NCBI RefSeq assembly: GCF_021390435.2
Contig: NZ_JAJVCN010000004.1
Span: 1,840,501 to 1,904,500 of the forward strand
Direction: 5' to 3'
DNA length: 64,000 nt
Source of the DNA: Kibdelosporangium philippinense
GTDB lineage: Bacteria; Actinomycetota; Actinomycetes; Mycobacteriales; Pseudonocardiaceae
Part shown: positions 1-8,026 of the stretch, piece after piece
Numbering within the stretch: position 1 is the stretch's first letter
Layout of the letters: every line of letters begins with the position of its first letter
Notes under the pieces: model-generated
The model's input: only the letters and a program-made list of their open reading frames with translations
What the model was told of the DNA's origin: nothing
The model's database searches: none
Position numbers and translations under genes: made by a program

Positions 1-1
1 G

Positions 2-1621
2 ACCGTCGACGGCTCGCCTTTGCGGACCGAGCTCTACGGCAGGTTGATGCTCGTCCACGTCGAGGAGTCCGTGCAGCTGCCGGACTCCTTCGCGCTGCAT
101 TTCGACGATCCGCACTTCGAGCTGTTCGACGAGGACAAGTTCAGGCCGGGGACGAAGATCGAGATCGCGTTCCGCGCGGAGGGCGAACCGGTTGTGGTGA
201 CATCCGGCGAGGTCACGGCGGTTGCGGTGGAGCCGGGCGTGTCCGGGCGGCACGAACTGGTGGTGACCGGGCTCGACCTGACCCATCGGATGGCCCGTGG
301 CGGCAAGTCGCGCGCGTTCACCAACATGACCGACGCGGACATCGCGCGCCGGGTCTCCGGCGAGTACGGCCTGGACCCGGACATCGACGGCACGTCCGAG
401 GTTCGCACGCACATGTTGCAGCACGGCGAGACCGACTACGCGTTCCTTAGAAGGATGGCGAGCTCGATCGGCTACGACTTCTGGATCACCGAGAACAAGT
501 TCCACTTCAAGCGCAAGCCGTCCGGCCGTGGCCAGGCGCCCAAGCTGACGTGGGGCGAGAACCTGCGCAGCTTCAAGGTCCGGTTCGCCTCGGTCGACGC
601 GTGCGACGAAGTCGTTGTCATGGCGTGGGATGCGGTCGACAAGAAGACGATCACCGGCCGTGCCAACACTCCTGATCACGGCACCGACGCTCCGGCAGCG
701 CAGCAGATGGCGTCGGCTGCGAAGCGAGCGTTTGGTCAGGTGACGCGCCGGGCCGGGCAGTTCCCAGCCGCCAGTCAGTCCGAAGCGGACGCTCGCGCGC
801 AGTCGTTGATGGCCAAGGCTTCCGGCGGTGGCGTGATCATGCGCGGTGAGGCCGTTGGCAATCCGTGGATCGGCGCGGGCAACGACGTGACGCTTGACAA
901 GGTCGGCAGCAGGCTCGCGGGCAAGTACCGGGTGACCACGGTCGAGCACATCTATGGCGCCGATCGGCCGTACGTCACGCGTTTCACCTGTGGCGCCAAG
1001 GAAGCCGAGAGCCTTGTCGACATGATCGGCGGCGGTGGCACGGCCAACCGCCAGGAGCACCGAGGGTGGGGAAGCCTTGTCGTCGGGGTTGTCACCAACA
1101 ACGACGACAAGGAAAGCCAAGCCAGGGTCAAGGTGAAGTTCCCGACCCTGTCGGAAGACGAAAGCCAGTGGGCCCGGGTGGCCACGATCGGCGCCGGCGC
1201 GGCCCGTGGCATCGAATGGCTGCCCGAGGTCGGCGACGAAGTTCTTGTCGGGTTTGAGAACGACGACAAGTCGCGGCCGATCGTGCTCGGCGGACTGTGG
1301 GGCCGCAAGGACAAGCCGCCTGAGCCGAACCCTACGCAGGACGGCAAGGTCAAGGACCGGGTGATGGCCAGCCGCAAGAACCATCGGATCGTGCTGACCG
1401 ACGACCCGAAGAGCAAGATCACGATCAAGCTCGGTGACGCGGAGTGCGAGCTGACGCTTGAGAAGGACGAGTCGAAGCTGGTCGGTGAGACGAAGCTGGT
1501 GATCAGTGCGAAGGACATCGAGATCAAAGCGGGCAATTCGCTGAAGGTGGAAGCGGCGAAGATCGACATCTCGGCCAAGGGCGCGATCACCGCGACCGGT
1601 AAGCCGATCAAGCTGAACTAA
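2..1621 (+). CDS. eCIS spike protein, VgrG/gpD-gp5 type (5' end outside window)
   Basis: Central spike and hub of a contractile injection system. The frame is already open at base 2 and no convincing start lies in the window; TTG at 20 is only the first start-like codon, so the N-terminus is cut by the window edge. About the first 330 residues resemble the gp27/gpD hub. Residues ~355-440 form an OB fold (GWGSLVVGVV, then VGDEVLVGFE and PIVLGGLWG). The last ~90 residues alternate charged and aliphatic residues (KLVISAKDIEIKAG), as in a beta-helical needle. I see no PAAR or effector domain fused to the C-terminus. The gp25 and gpJ genes follow on the same strand, which fixes the role as baseplate spike. 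Sheath, tube and LysM adaptor genes are expected to the left of the window. Confidence 0.9.
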   Translation, partial: TVDGSPLRTELYGRLMLVHVEESVQLPDSFALHFDDPHFELFDEDKFRPGTKIEIAFRAEGEPVVVTSGEVTAVAVEPGVSGRHELVVTGLDLTHRMARGGKSRAFTNMTDADIARRVSGEYGLDPDIDGTSEVRTHMLQHGETDYAFLRRMASSIGYDFWITENKFHFKRKPSGRGQAPKLTWGENLRSFKVRFASVDACDEVVVMAWDAVDKKTITGRANTPDHGTDAPAAQQMASAAKRAFGQVTRRAGQFPAASQSEADARAQSLMAKASGGGVIMRGEAVGNPWIGAGNDVTLDKVGSRLAGKYRVTTVEHIYGADRPYVTRFTCGAKEAESLVDMIGGGGTANRQEHRGWGSLVVGVVTNNDDKESQARVKVKFPTLSEDESQWARVATIGAGAARGIEWLPEVGDEVLVGFENDDKSRPIVLGGLWGRKDKPPEPNPTQDGKVKDRVMASRKNHRIVLTDDPKSKITIKLGDAECELTLEKDESKLVGETKLVISAKDIEIKAGNSLKVEAAKIDISAKGAITATGKPIKLN

Positions 1622-1624
1622 CAC

Positions 1625-1672
1625 CCTCGTGAGTGGTTAGCCGCGTTCTAACCCTGCTAACCACTCACGAGG
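1625..1672. terminator. 16-bp perfect inverted repeat (CTCGTGAGTG family)
   Basis: Arms at 1625-1640 (CCTCGTGAGTGGTTAG) and 1657-1672 are perfect reverse complements around a 16-nt loop, four bases after the spike stop codon. No T-run follows, so full termination is doubtful. It may instead protect an mRNA 3' end or attenuate transcription before the gp25 gene. The outer CTCGTGAGTG is shared with the larger palindrome at 32188-32233, so this is one copy of a dispersed family. Confidence 0.7.
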
Positions 1673-1692
1673 CTTGAGCAGGGAGTTGGGTG

Positions 1693-2109
1693 ATGAGTCA
1701 GCCGGGCAACGGCGATTTGATCGGATCGGGCTGGGCGTTTCCCGGTCAGATCACGCCGGGCGGCAGCGTTCGTCTTGTCCAGGGCGGCGAGGAGATCGAT
1801 GCCGCGCTGCGGATGATCCTGACCACCGCGCCGGGCGAACGCGTGATGCGCCCCGACTTCGGCTGCGCGATGTGGGAACAGGTTTTCGCGCCCGTGAACG
1901 CGAACACGCTCGGCCTGATCGAGCAGAGCGTGCGGGAGGCGGTGACGCGGTGGGAGCCGCGGGTCGAGCTCGAATCGGTTGACGCGACGCCGGACGGTGA
2001 CGGGTCAATGATCGCGATCGACATCGCTTATCGGATCAAGGCCACCAACGACCACCGCAACCTGGTTTACCCGTTCTACGTCATCCCGCAGGAGGAACCG
2101 GCGCCGTGA
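1693..2109 (+). CDS. eCIS baseplate wedge/sheath-initiator protein, GPW/gp25 family
   Basis: A gp25-like protein of 138 residues, the usual size for the family. It joins the baseplate wedge and primes sheath polymerisation. Recognisable features are GWAFPGQI near the N-terminus, the central helix EEIDAALRMILTTAPGERVM followed by PDFG, and a C-terminal strand ending in YPFYVIP. The ATG at 1693 is preferred over the adjacent GTG at 1690 because GGGAG at 1681-1685 sits seven bases before it. The gene lies between spike and gpJ, the normal baseplate order. Its TGA stop overlaps a GTG that opens the 27-codon mini-frame at 2106. Confidence 0.9.
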   Translation: MSQPGNGDLIGSGWAFPGQITPGGSVRLVQGGEEIDAALRMILTTAPGERVMRPDFGCAMWEQVFAPVNANTLGLIEQSVREAVTRWEPRVELESVDATPDGDGSMIAIDIAYRIKATNDHRNLVYPFYVIPQEEPAP

Positions 2110-2189
2110 GCGAGCTTGCGAGCGAATCATTCAACACAGCGCCCAGGCTCATGCAGCGGGACGCAAGCCACATCGGAGAGCGCTCATGA
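2106..2189 (+). repeat. 84-nt translational-coupling spacer, copy 1 (27-codon mini-ORF)
   Basis: The spacer between gp25 and gpJ is an open frame of exactly 27 codons plus stop. It begins with a GTG that overlaps the gp25 stop (GTGA) and ends with a TGA that overlaps the gpJ start (ATGA). The DNA matches the spacer at 4147-4230 in blocks: GTGAGCGAGCTTG, CGAGCG, CATTCAACACAG, TCATGC and the end. Ribosomes could pass from gp25 to gpJ through it without leaving the message. The encoded peptide itself is probably not functional. Confidence 0.65.
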
Positions 2190-4150
2190 GCCTTCCAGCG
2201 CCCAATTTGGACGATCGCCGGTTCCAGGACATTGTGGACGAGGCCAAACGGCGAATCGCCCGTCACTGTCCTGAATGGACCGACCATAACGTCTCCGACC
2301 CCGGCGTCGCGCTGATCGAGCTGTTCGCCTGGATGACCGAGATGATCCTGTACCGGCTCAACCAGGTGCCGGACCGGTTGTACGTGAAGTTCCTCGAACT
2401 GGTCGGCATCGAGCTCGCCTCGGCCAGCCCGGCCCGCACGGACATCCTGTTCACGCTGGCCGCGCCGCCGGAGCAGTCGATCCGCGTGCCCGGCGGCACC
2501 CAGGTCGGCACCGAGCGCGGGCACGGCGAAGACCAGATCGTCTTCATGACCGACACAGACCTGATGCTGGTCCGCCCGAACCTGACGGCGCTGCTGACCA
2601 GGACCGACGGCCGGTTCGAGAACCGGACCGAGGAGCTGGGCCTTGAGGGCACGCAGATCCCGGTGTTCCCGTCGTTGCATGTGGACGACGCGATGTACCT
2701 CGGCTTCGACGAAAGCCTTGAGGGCAATCTGATCCGGGTCGACATCGAGGTCAGCGGCGCGGCCGGTCGTGGTATCGACCCACGTAACCCACCGCGCGTC
2801 TGGCAAAGCTGGAACGGTCGCGATTGGACGAACGCGCGGGTCCTGAGCGACACCAGCGATGGCTTCAACACGACCGGCGAGATCACGTTGCTGCTCAAGG
2901 GACGCCACGAGAACCTGGCGATCGGCCCGGTTCGCGCGCACTGGGTGCGCGCCAAGCTGATCGACCCGGCCGTCGAGGGCCAGACCTACGACACCCCGCC
3001 ACTGCTGGACTCGGTCGCTGTGGTTGGCCTCGGTGGCGCTGTGGCCGCGCACCACGCAGAGCCCGCGCCGCGCGAACTGCTTGGGACCAGCGATGGCGAG
3101 CCTGGCCAGGTGCACGTCGTGCGGCGCGCGCCTGTGCTGCCGCGTCGTGGCGCTCGTGAGCGTGTCGAGATCGTCCCGCCGCGACGGGAGCCGGGCGTGG
3201 ACCCGGATCCCGTGCCATGGACCGAGGTCGCGGACTTCACCGACGCCACTGAGGACGATCGGGTGTACACGTGGAACGGTGCGACCGGCGAGATCCGGTT
3301 CGGGCCGCGCGTGATCGGCCGTGACGGCCGGATTCGCCAGTATGGCGCGGTTCCCGAGGAGGACTCGCAGATCTGGGTGACCGGTTACCGGTATGGTGGC
3401 GGCAGGCGTGGAAACGTCGGCGCTGGCAAGCTGACCGTGCCGCTGAGCGCGATCCAGTCGGTGGATTCCGTGCGTAACCTCGAACCAGCCACGGGTGGCG
3501 TCGACGCGGAGTCTGTCGAGAATGCCAAGGTCCGCGGGCCGTTGTACCTGCGTGGTGGTCACCGCGCGGTGACCGGCAAGGACTTCGAGCGTCTCACGTT
3601 GGCTGCCGCGCCAGGTGCTGCTCGTGCACGATGCTTGCCGCCGTTGAAGGCAGGCGATCCCGTGCGGCTGCTCGTGGTTCCGCGCAGCGATGTCGCGCCC
3701 GAGACGATGAAACTGCAGGACTTGGCGTTGAAGCAGGATCTGGTCGATCAGATCAAGGGATATCTCGACGGCCGCCGCTTGCTGACGACTCAGGTCCGGA
3801 TCGACACGCCTTCGTACCAAGGAATCACGATCGTCGCCGAGGTTCACGCGGCCCCGACCGTGCGGCCGGAGAAGGTGCGTGAGGACGCCGAACGCGCGCT
3901 GTACGAGTTCGTCAACCCGGTCACCGGCGGTCCGGACGGCAAGGGCTGGCCGTTTGACGCAGATCTGTCCATTGGCGACATCTTCTCGGTTCTCCGTGGT
4001 GTCGCTGGTGTTTCGCGCGCGGAGACCGTCCACATGTTCCTGGCGGACCTGCGTGGCCAGCAGCAACCTGAGGAAGTCGGCCAGCGTGTCCGGCTCGCCA
4101 AGGAAGAGCTGTTCATGTCCGTGTCGCATCGGGTGGTGGTCAGGCAGTGA
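2186..4150 (+). CDS. eCIS baseplate assembly protein, gpJ/gp6-like
   Basis: Large baseplate wedge protein (654 aa) of the 'putative baseplate assembly protein' family, related to phage P2 gpJ/T4 gp6. It forms the ring linking the spike hub to the sheath. Visible hallmarks are the N-terminal RRFQDIVDEAKRRI helix, the HNVSDPGVALIELFAWMTE segment typical of the family, and a central GEIRFGPRVIG strand. A C-terminal section follows with RGGHRAVTGKDFERL and VRIDTPSYQGITIVAEV. The length is normal. The ATG at 2186 overlaps the stop of the 27-codon spacer frame, and the same kind of spacer follows the stop at 4150, so expression looks coupled to gp25 and gpI. Confidence 0.9.
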   Translation: MSLPAPNLDDRRFQDIVDEAKRRIARHCPEWTDHNVSDPGVALIELFAWMTEMILYRLNQVPDRLYVKFLELVGIELASASPARTDILFTLAAPPEQSIRVPGGTQVGTERGHGEDQIVFMTDTDLMLVRPNLTALLTRTDGRFENRTEELGLEGTQIPVFPSLHVDDAMYLGFDESLEGNLIRVDIEVSGAAGRGIDPRNPPRVWQSWNGRDWTNARVLSDTSDGFNTTGEITLLLKGRHENLAIGPVRAHWVRAKLIDPAVEGQTYDTPPLLDSVAVVGLGGAVAAHHAEPAPRELLGTSDGEPGQVHVVRRAPVLPRRGARERVEIVPPRREPGVDPDPVPWTEVADFTDATEDDRVYTWNGATGEIRFGPRVIGRDGRIRQYGAVPEEDSQIWVTGYRYGGGRRGNVGAGKLTVPLSAIQSVDSVRNLEPATGGVDAESVENAKVRGPLYLRGGHRAVTGKDFERLTLAAAPGAARARCLPPLKAGDPVRLLVVPRSDVAPETMKLQDLALKQDLVDQIKGYLDGRRLLTTQVRIDTPSYQGITIVAEVHAAPTVRPEKVREDAERALYEFVNPVTGGPDGKGWPFDADLSIGDIFSVLRGVAGVSRAETVHMFLADLRGQQQPEEVGQRVRLAKEELFMSVSHRVVVRQ

Positions 4151-4230
4151 GCGAGCTTGTCGAGCGCACCATTCAACACAGTCGACCGCGGTCATGCGAC
4201 GGGCTTAGCCACGGCGGGAGCCGCGCATGA
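4147..4230 (+). repeat. 84-nt translational-coupling spacer, copy 2 (27-codon mini-ORF)
   Basis: Second copy of the spacer seen at 2106-2189, between the gpJ-like and gpI-like genes. It again has exactly 28 codons including stop, with GTGA overlapping the upstream stop and ATGA overlapping the downstream start. Relative to copy 1 it carries one inserted base early and a compensating loss later. The peptide differs in the middle while length and both overlaps are kept. This suggests that the coupling or DNA sequence, not the peptide, is what matters. Confidence 0.65.
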
Positions 4231-4766
4231 CCGCAAATGCAGGATGGTTGGTCAACCAGCTCCCGGCGGTCATGCGCCGGGACCAGGTGATCTCCGGGTT
4301 CGTCAAGGCGTTCGAGGAGATCGGCGACTCGGTCCGTGAGCAGGTCATGGACATCGAGCACGAGCTTGACGTCAACCTCGCGTCACCCGAGATGCTGGTG
4401 TACATGGCTTCGTGGATCGGCGTGGATGTCGACGCCGCCATGCTCAGCTCCGAGGACGCAGGCGTCCGGGACGCTCAGCGCCGCCTGATCCGCGCGGTCG
4501 GCCAAGCGCTTGTCTGGCGCGGCACCAGCCGTGGCCTGGAGTTGCTGCTTGAAGCGTTGACCGACAGCCGGGTCGACGTGATCGACTCTGGCGGCGTGTT
4601 CGGGCCACGTGACGACGTGCCCCAAGCGTCCCATGTGGTCACGGTCGAGCTGGATCACACCGGCCTGCTGACAAAGAAGCAGGTGATGACGTTCCTCGCC
4701 GAGGAACTGCCGATCGGCGTCCGGGTAGACCTGGTCGTCCGGTCCGAACAGCAGGAGCAACGATGA
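4227..4766 (+). CDS. eCIS tail protein I-like baseplate protein
   Basis: Phage tail protein I (P2 gpI) family member of 179 aa, a baseplate wedge partner of the gpJ-like protein. The N-terminal WLVNQLPAVMRRDQVISGFV and FEEIGDSVREQVMDIEHELD helices are typical, followed by LVYMASWIGVDVD and RRLIRAVGQALVWRGTSRGL. It starts at the ATG overlapping the stop of the 27-codon spacer frame and ends four bases into the next gene (ATGA), so the order spike-gp25-J-I-zinc ribbon is translationally linked. No unusual insertions. Confidence 0.85.
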   Translation: MTANAGWLVNQLPAVMRRDQVISGFVKAFEEIGDSVREQVMDIEHELDVNLASPEMLVYMASWIGVDVDAAMLSSEDAGVRDAQRRLIRAVGQALVWRGTSRGLELLLEALTDSRVDVIDSGGVFGPRDDVPQASHVVTVELDHTGLLTKKQVMTFLAEELPIGVRVDLVVRSEQQEQR

Positions 4767-5263
4767 ACTGCCCAGAGTGCGGCCACCCGGTCCCGCCACA
4801 GGGCGCGAAACTCTGTGCGCACTGCGGCTACCCCTTGCTATTGGACAAACCAGCACACGTGGAGCCGCAACCCCACAAGGTCACCCACAAACCCGTCGAC
4901 GACGGCGTGGTCAGCTACACAGGCCAGTACGCGCCACCCCCACAGCGGCAACGCGCTTACGCACCTCCGCCGCAACAGCAGCAACAGCACCGCCCGCCGC
5001 CTCAGATGATGCGGGAGCCGCAGCGTGCGCTTGGACCCCATTGCCCGCAGTGCCGTCAGGTGAACCCGCCGCACCGCAAGCGATGTGAGATCTGCGGGTG
5101 TGAGCTGTGGCCCGGTTCGGCTTTCCCGCCACGCTGGATGCCCGAGCCGCCACCCGTCGCCGCAGGTCCCAAGCGCAAGAGCCAGTGGTGGAAGACCGCG
5201 CTGCTGATCGGCTTGCCATTGGTGGCGATGGGAACGGTCTGGGCCCTGGCCTACTTCCTTTAA
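4763..5263 (+). CDS. double zinc-ribbon, tail-anchored membrane protein of the eCIS cluster
   Basis: A 166-residue protein with two Cys4 zinc ribbons: CPECGHP...CAHCG at residues 3-24 and CPQC...CEICG at about 94-113. They are separated by a proline/glutamine-rich linker. A single hydrophobic helix (TALLIGLPLVAMGTVWALAYFL) forms the extreme C-terminus, so the protein is predicted to be tail-anchored with the ribbons in the cytoplasm. Basic KRKSQWWK precedes the helix. It overlaps the gpI-like gene by four bases and closes the structural operon. A protein of this build could tether the particle or its baseplate to the membrane. That role is inference. Confidence 0.75.
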   Translation: MNCPECGHPVPPQGAKLCAHCGYPLLLDKPAHVEPQPHKVTHKPVDDGVVSYTGQYAPPPQRQRAYAPPPQQQQQHRPPPQMMREPQRALGPHCPQCRQVNPPHRKRCEICGCELWPGSAFPPRWMPEPPPVAAGPKRKSQWWKTALLIGLPLVAMGTVWALAYFL

Positions 5264-5276
5264 CTGCTACGGAGCT

Positions 5277-5672
5277 TCAGATCGTGGCAATGGTGAGCAT
5301 GTCTTCGAGGCCCACCAGATCGTCGGCGTTGCGTGTATAGATTGTCGCGTTATGCGCATGCGCGGTGGCGGCGATCAGGAGGTCCATGACCCGTGCCCGC
5401 GGTTGCCGTCCGGCCCGGACGACGCGTTCGGCCAGCCGTGCGTAGCTGTCAGCGACGGCGTCGTCGATTGGCAGCGGATCGAACCGGCGCTGAATGGAGC
5501 TGAGACGGGTCAACCGTGCGCCACGCACTTGATCGTTCTTGGCGACCAGGACTCCGAACTGAAGTTCGGCCAAGCTTGCCACGCTGATCGCGAGTTCTCC
5601 AGGGATGGGAGCGACATCGGTCGCGATCAACACGCTGGTATCAAGGATGCCCCGACTCACCGTGGTTCCCAT
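5277..5672 (-). CDS. vapC: PIN-domain toxin, VapC type
   Basis: VapC-family ribonuclease of 131 aa. The acidic metal-binding residues of the PIN fold are in place: GILDTSVLI near the N-terminus, ASLAELQFG, the RVMDLLIAATA helix and the C-terminal YTRNADDL. The ATG at 5672 overlaps the antitoxin end by 16 nt; a GTG four codons in (5660) would give a four-base overlap and is an equally good start. Paired with the Phd/VapB-like antitoxin upstream. It converges on the zinc-ribbon gene with only 13 bases between the stops. An inserted stability module within an eCIS locus. Confidence 0.85.
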   Translation of the reverse strand: MGTTVSRGILDTSVLIATDVAPIPGELAISVASLAELQFGVLVAKNDQVRGARLTRLSSIQRRFDPLPIDDAVADSYARLAERVVRAGRQPRARVMDLLIAATAHAHNATIYTRNADDLVGLEDMLTIATI

Positions 5673-5908
5673 GGATCTGTGACGCTGCCGTCGACCAGAT
5701 CACGATCTTGTGCCCAGTCGGGGTCCGCGGGCCCATTGAAGATGGCTGCGAACTCGTCCCATGGGCGCCACGTGCGGGAGCTGACCGGGCCGAGTACGGC
5801 TGCGGGCCGACCAGCGACCGTGATCGTCACCCGTTCACCGGCTTGTGCACGCCGCACCAGTTCGCTGGCGTTTTGTCTCATTTCGCGCAGTCCAGCTTCG
5901 CTCACCAT
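5657..5908 (-). CDS. vapB: antitoxin, Phd/YefM (VapB) type
   Basis: Small DNA-binding antitoxin of 83 aa. The N-terminal VSEAGLREMRQNASELVRRAQAGE followed by VTITVAGRPAAVLGPV is the Phd/YefM fold. The C-terminal part (DEFAAIFNGPADPDWAQDRD) is the acidic tail that masks the PIN active site. The start is taken as ATG 5908. The upstream ATG at 5923 lies inside the palindrome at 5914-5931, which fits better as operator. Only five bases separate operator and start, so a leaderless or very short-leader message is possible. Confidence 0.8.
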   Translation of the reverse strand: MVSEAGLREMRQNASELVRRAQAGERVTITVAGRPAAVLGPVSSRTWRPWDEFAAIFNGPADPDWAQDRDLVDGSVTDPWEPR

Positions 5909-5913
5909 CACAC

Positions 5914-5931
5914 GGTAGCACATGTGCTACC
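5914..5931. promoter_or_regulatory. toxin-antitoxin operator palindrome
   Basis: GGTAGCACATGTGCTACC is a perfect 18-bp palindrome immediately before the antitoxin start. This is the position and size expected for an autoregulatory operator of a Phd/VapB-type pair. Confidence 0.75.
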
Positions 5932-6005
5932 CCTCTTGTTGGAGGTGAACTTGGTGAGGTCTGGGCCTGAGTCGGCTCCTGTGCGGCCTCTCGTATCCTC
6001 TGCGC

Positions 6006-6563
6006 GTGTCAGTTGATCTTGAGGCGACTTTGCGTACGCCGATCACGTTGGCTGTCCTGATCGATCGCACCCGAAACGTGCTTGCCGATCTCTTAGGCGG
6101 AGTTGACGTACCGGACTTGGCCGTGGTCACCGATCGCAGGCGCGGCAGGCAACTTGGCCCCGCCGGACTGGCCGCCGCTGTGATCGGCGAGCCGATCGAG
6201 CCGGACGCGGACGGTCTGTCCGGCTCTGTCTTCTACGACATCGACGTTCCCGCGACCGGCGACGGGGTCCGGCTGATGGTGATCGACTTCATCGGCGAAG
6301 CCAGTATCGACGACGACCGGCATGCCGTGTTCAGCCCGAGTCGCACGGCCGTCGGTGTCACGGTGGCGACCGGATTAGCCCTGGCCACAGCACAATTGGC
6401 CGATGGCGAGTTCGTGGACGACGAGATCCGGATGCTCACCCCGCCCGTGCGGGAACCTGACGAAATGGTCAACCGGACCCGTCTTGACGGTCCGGCTGAC
6501 AACTTCGTTGTTCAGTGCGGGAAGTATCTGAAACAGTTCCCGAATCTCACGGAACTCGGGTGA
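6006..6563 (+). CDS. hypothetical protein, conserved position in eCIS accessory region
   Basis: A 185-residue acidic soluble protein that I do not recognise. It starts at GTG 6006 (VSVDLEATLRTPITL). No signal peptide, membrane helix or catalytic motif is visible. Features include LAVLIDRTRNVLADLLGG, a strand-rich middle (GSVFYDIDVPATGDGVRLMVIDFIG) and a C-terminus ending CGKYLKQFPNLTELG. Its last 17 bases overlap the end of the convergent Ig-like membrane gene. Codon use is like its neighbours, so the frame is likely real. Function unknown. Confidence 0.6.
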   Translation: MSVDLEATLRTPITLAVLIDRTRNVLADLLGGVDVPDLAVVTDRRRGRQLGPAGLAAAVIGEPIEPDADGLSGSVFYDIDVPATGDGVRLMVIDFIGEASIDDDRHAVFSPSRTAVGVTVATGLALATAQLADGEFVDDEIRMLTPPVREPDEMVNRTRLDGPADNFVVQCGKYLKQFPNLTELG

Positions 6564-8019
6564 AGCCGACCCGCTTGACGATGGTCAGCGTGTCCTTCGT
6601 CGGCTGGACGCTCGGGCTGTAGCCGAACTCGACCATCTGGATCGGCGGCTGGCCCGGCTCGACCTTGATCCCGATCGGCACTTCCTCACCCATCTTCGTG
6701 GCGACCGCCTCGAAGGTCTTGCGTGTGCCGTCCTGATAGGTCGCGATCGCCGCGTACTTGGCTCCCTGCACACCGGTGAAGTAGACGTTGAACGCGCTGA
6801 GCGGCTTGTTGAACTGGAACCGGATCGGGACCACGTTGCATTCACGGATGTCCGTCGGCAGTGACGACGTCAGGAACACGCCTGCGCCCGCCAGTTCGAG
6901 CCCCGTGCCCGGCCTGGCGATGCGCAGGCCTTGGTGGGTCGCGCTCTTGCAGACGACGGGCGCGCGTTCCATCGCGTTGCTGAGAGTGAGCCCTCGCTCG
7001 AGGTAATGCGTGTTGTCGATCAACCGCGGGCTTTGCACGGGCTGGCCATCGATGCCCATTGAGAAGTCGATGTTGTCGATCACGGCGACGGCCGTGGGCG
7101 CACCCGACTGCGACGGAGGCGGAACAGGCTGCGAAGGCTGAGGAGCGCCCGAGCTAGCGTTAGGTGGTGGAGCTGGCTGGGTCGGCTGCGGCGCGTTCTG
7201 CTGTTGAGGCTGCGGCACTTGCTGCTGGACCTGTGGCGGCAGCGGAGAAGTCGCCGCCGCGTTCTGGGTTTTGATGTCACGCAACAAAAGCGCGCCACCG
7301 ACGGTCGCGCCGCCCAGCACGGCCACCCCGGCAGCCAAAGCACCGAACTTCATCCAGCCGCCACGGATCTTCGGCCGCTGCACGAACGAAACCGGCTTCT
7401 CCACCACGGTCTCGCCAGCATTCGCCCGCAACGTCGCTGACCGGTGCTTTTCCGAGCCAGTCAGTGGCTGGTCGGAGTTCACGGTCACCTGCGAACCCGC
7501 GACCATGCCTGGCTCGAGCCGCAACTCACGCGGCGCGAACTTGAATCCGACGCGGTTCTCTGGGTCAGTGCCCGACAGCGTCACGGCCATCGGCATGTTG
7601 CCTTCGTTGGCCAGGTTGATCACGTAGTTGCCGACCTTGCCGCCGTTGGCGACCTCCGGCTGCACGTTCATCGTCAGCACCGGCGCGGGCCGCACATCGA
7701 GCGGAAGTTCCTCACACCGCGAGACTTCCTGGCTGTACGGCGACTTCACCACCAGACCGAGGATGTACGGACCGGCGATCATGCCGCCGCGCTCCGGCAC
7801 CGAGATCTGCATCCGCAGCGTGCCGACTTCCTTCGGGCGCAGCTTGACCACGTCGGGCTCGCAGCGGAACAGGTCGTTGCTCGGCAGGCCGACGACGTGC
7901 GCCGAGAAGTGCTCGACGACCTGGCTCGCGTTCTGGACCGTCAGCTCGACATCGGCGGTCTCGCCCGGCCCGAGCGAGATCCGCTCCGGGCTGACGGTCA
8001 CTTTCATCGCGATGGCCAT
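6547..8019 (-). CDS. Ig-like/CARDB-type single-pass membrane protein
   Basis: A 490-residue protein, last of a six-gene leftward operon. Residues ~1-120 and ~125-220 look like two immunoglobulin/NEW3-type beta-sandwiches (ISLGPGETADVELTVQN; NEGNMPMAVTLSGTDP). A basic RPKIRGGW precedes a hydrophobic helix (FGALAAGVAVLGGATVGG, ~225-247), then a proline/glutamine-rich stalk (~260-310) and a C-terminal beta-rich domain (~315-490). The positive-inside rule puts the Ig domains in the cytoplasm and the last domain outside. GAAGGA precedes ATG 8019; ATG 8007 is an alternative. Eight bases separate it from the upstream propeller gene. No enzymatic motif found. Confidence 0.7.
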   Translation of the reverse strand: MAIAMKVTVSPERISLGPGETADVELTVQNASQVVEHFSAHVVGLPSNDLFRCEPDVVKLRPKEVGTLRMQISVPERGGMIAGPYILGLVVKSPYSQEVSRCEELPLDVRPAPVLTMNVQPEVANGGKVGNYVINLANEGNMPMAVTLSGTDPENRVGFKFAPRELRLEPGMVAGSQVTVNSDQPLTGSEKHRSATLRANAGETVVEKPVSFVQRPKIRGGWMKFGALAAGVAVLGGATVGGALLLRDIKTQNAAATSPLPPQVQQQVPQPQQQNAPQPTQPAPPPNASSGAPQPSQPVPPPSQSGAPTAVAVIDNIDFSMGIDGQPVQSPRLIDNTHYLERGLTLSNAMERAPVVCKSATHQGLRIARPGTGLELAGAGVFLTSSLPTDIRECNVVPIRFQFNKPLSAFNVYFTGVQGAKYAAIATYQDGTRKTFEAVATKMGEEVPIGIKVEPGQPPIQMVEFGYSPSVQPTKDTLTIVKRVGFTRVP

Positions 8020-8026
8020 GACAAGA

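Noticed and set aside
2081..4195. Long minus-strand frame (704 codons) opposite the gpJ-like gene
   Set aside because: Codon-position shadow of a high-GC gene; the product is Arg/His/Asp-rich with no family features, and the + strand protein is a clear baseplate component.
1..5263. An eCIS toxin effector among the left-hand genes
   Set aside because: No toxin domain is visible in the spike C-terminus or zinc-ribbon protein; the only cargo candidate is the hydrolase at 24.7-26.2 kb, and that is inference.
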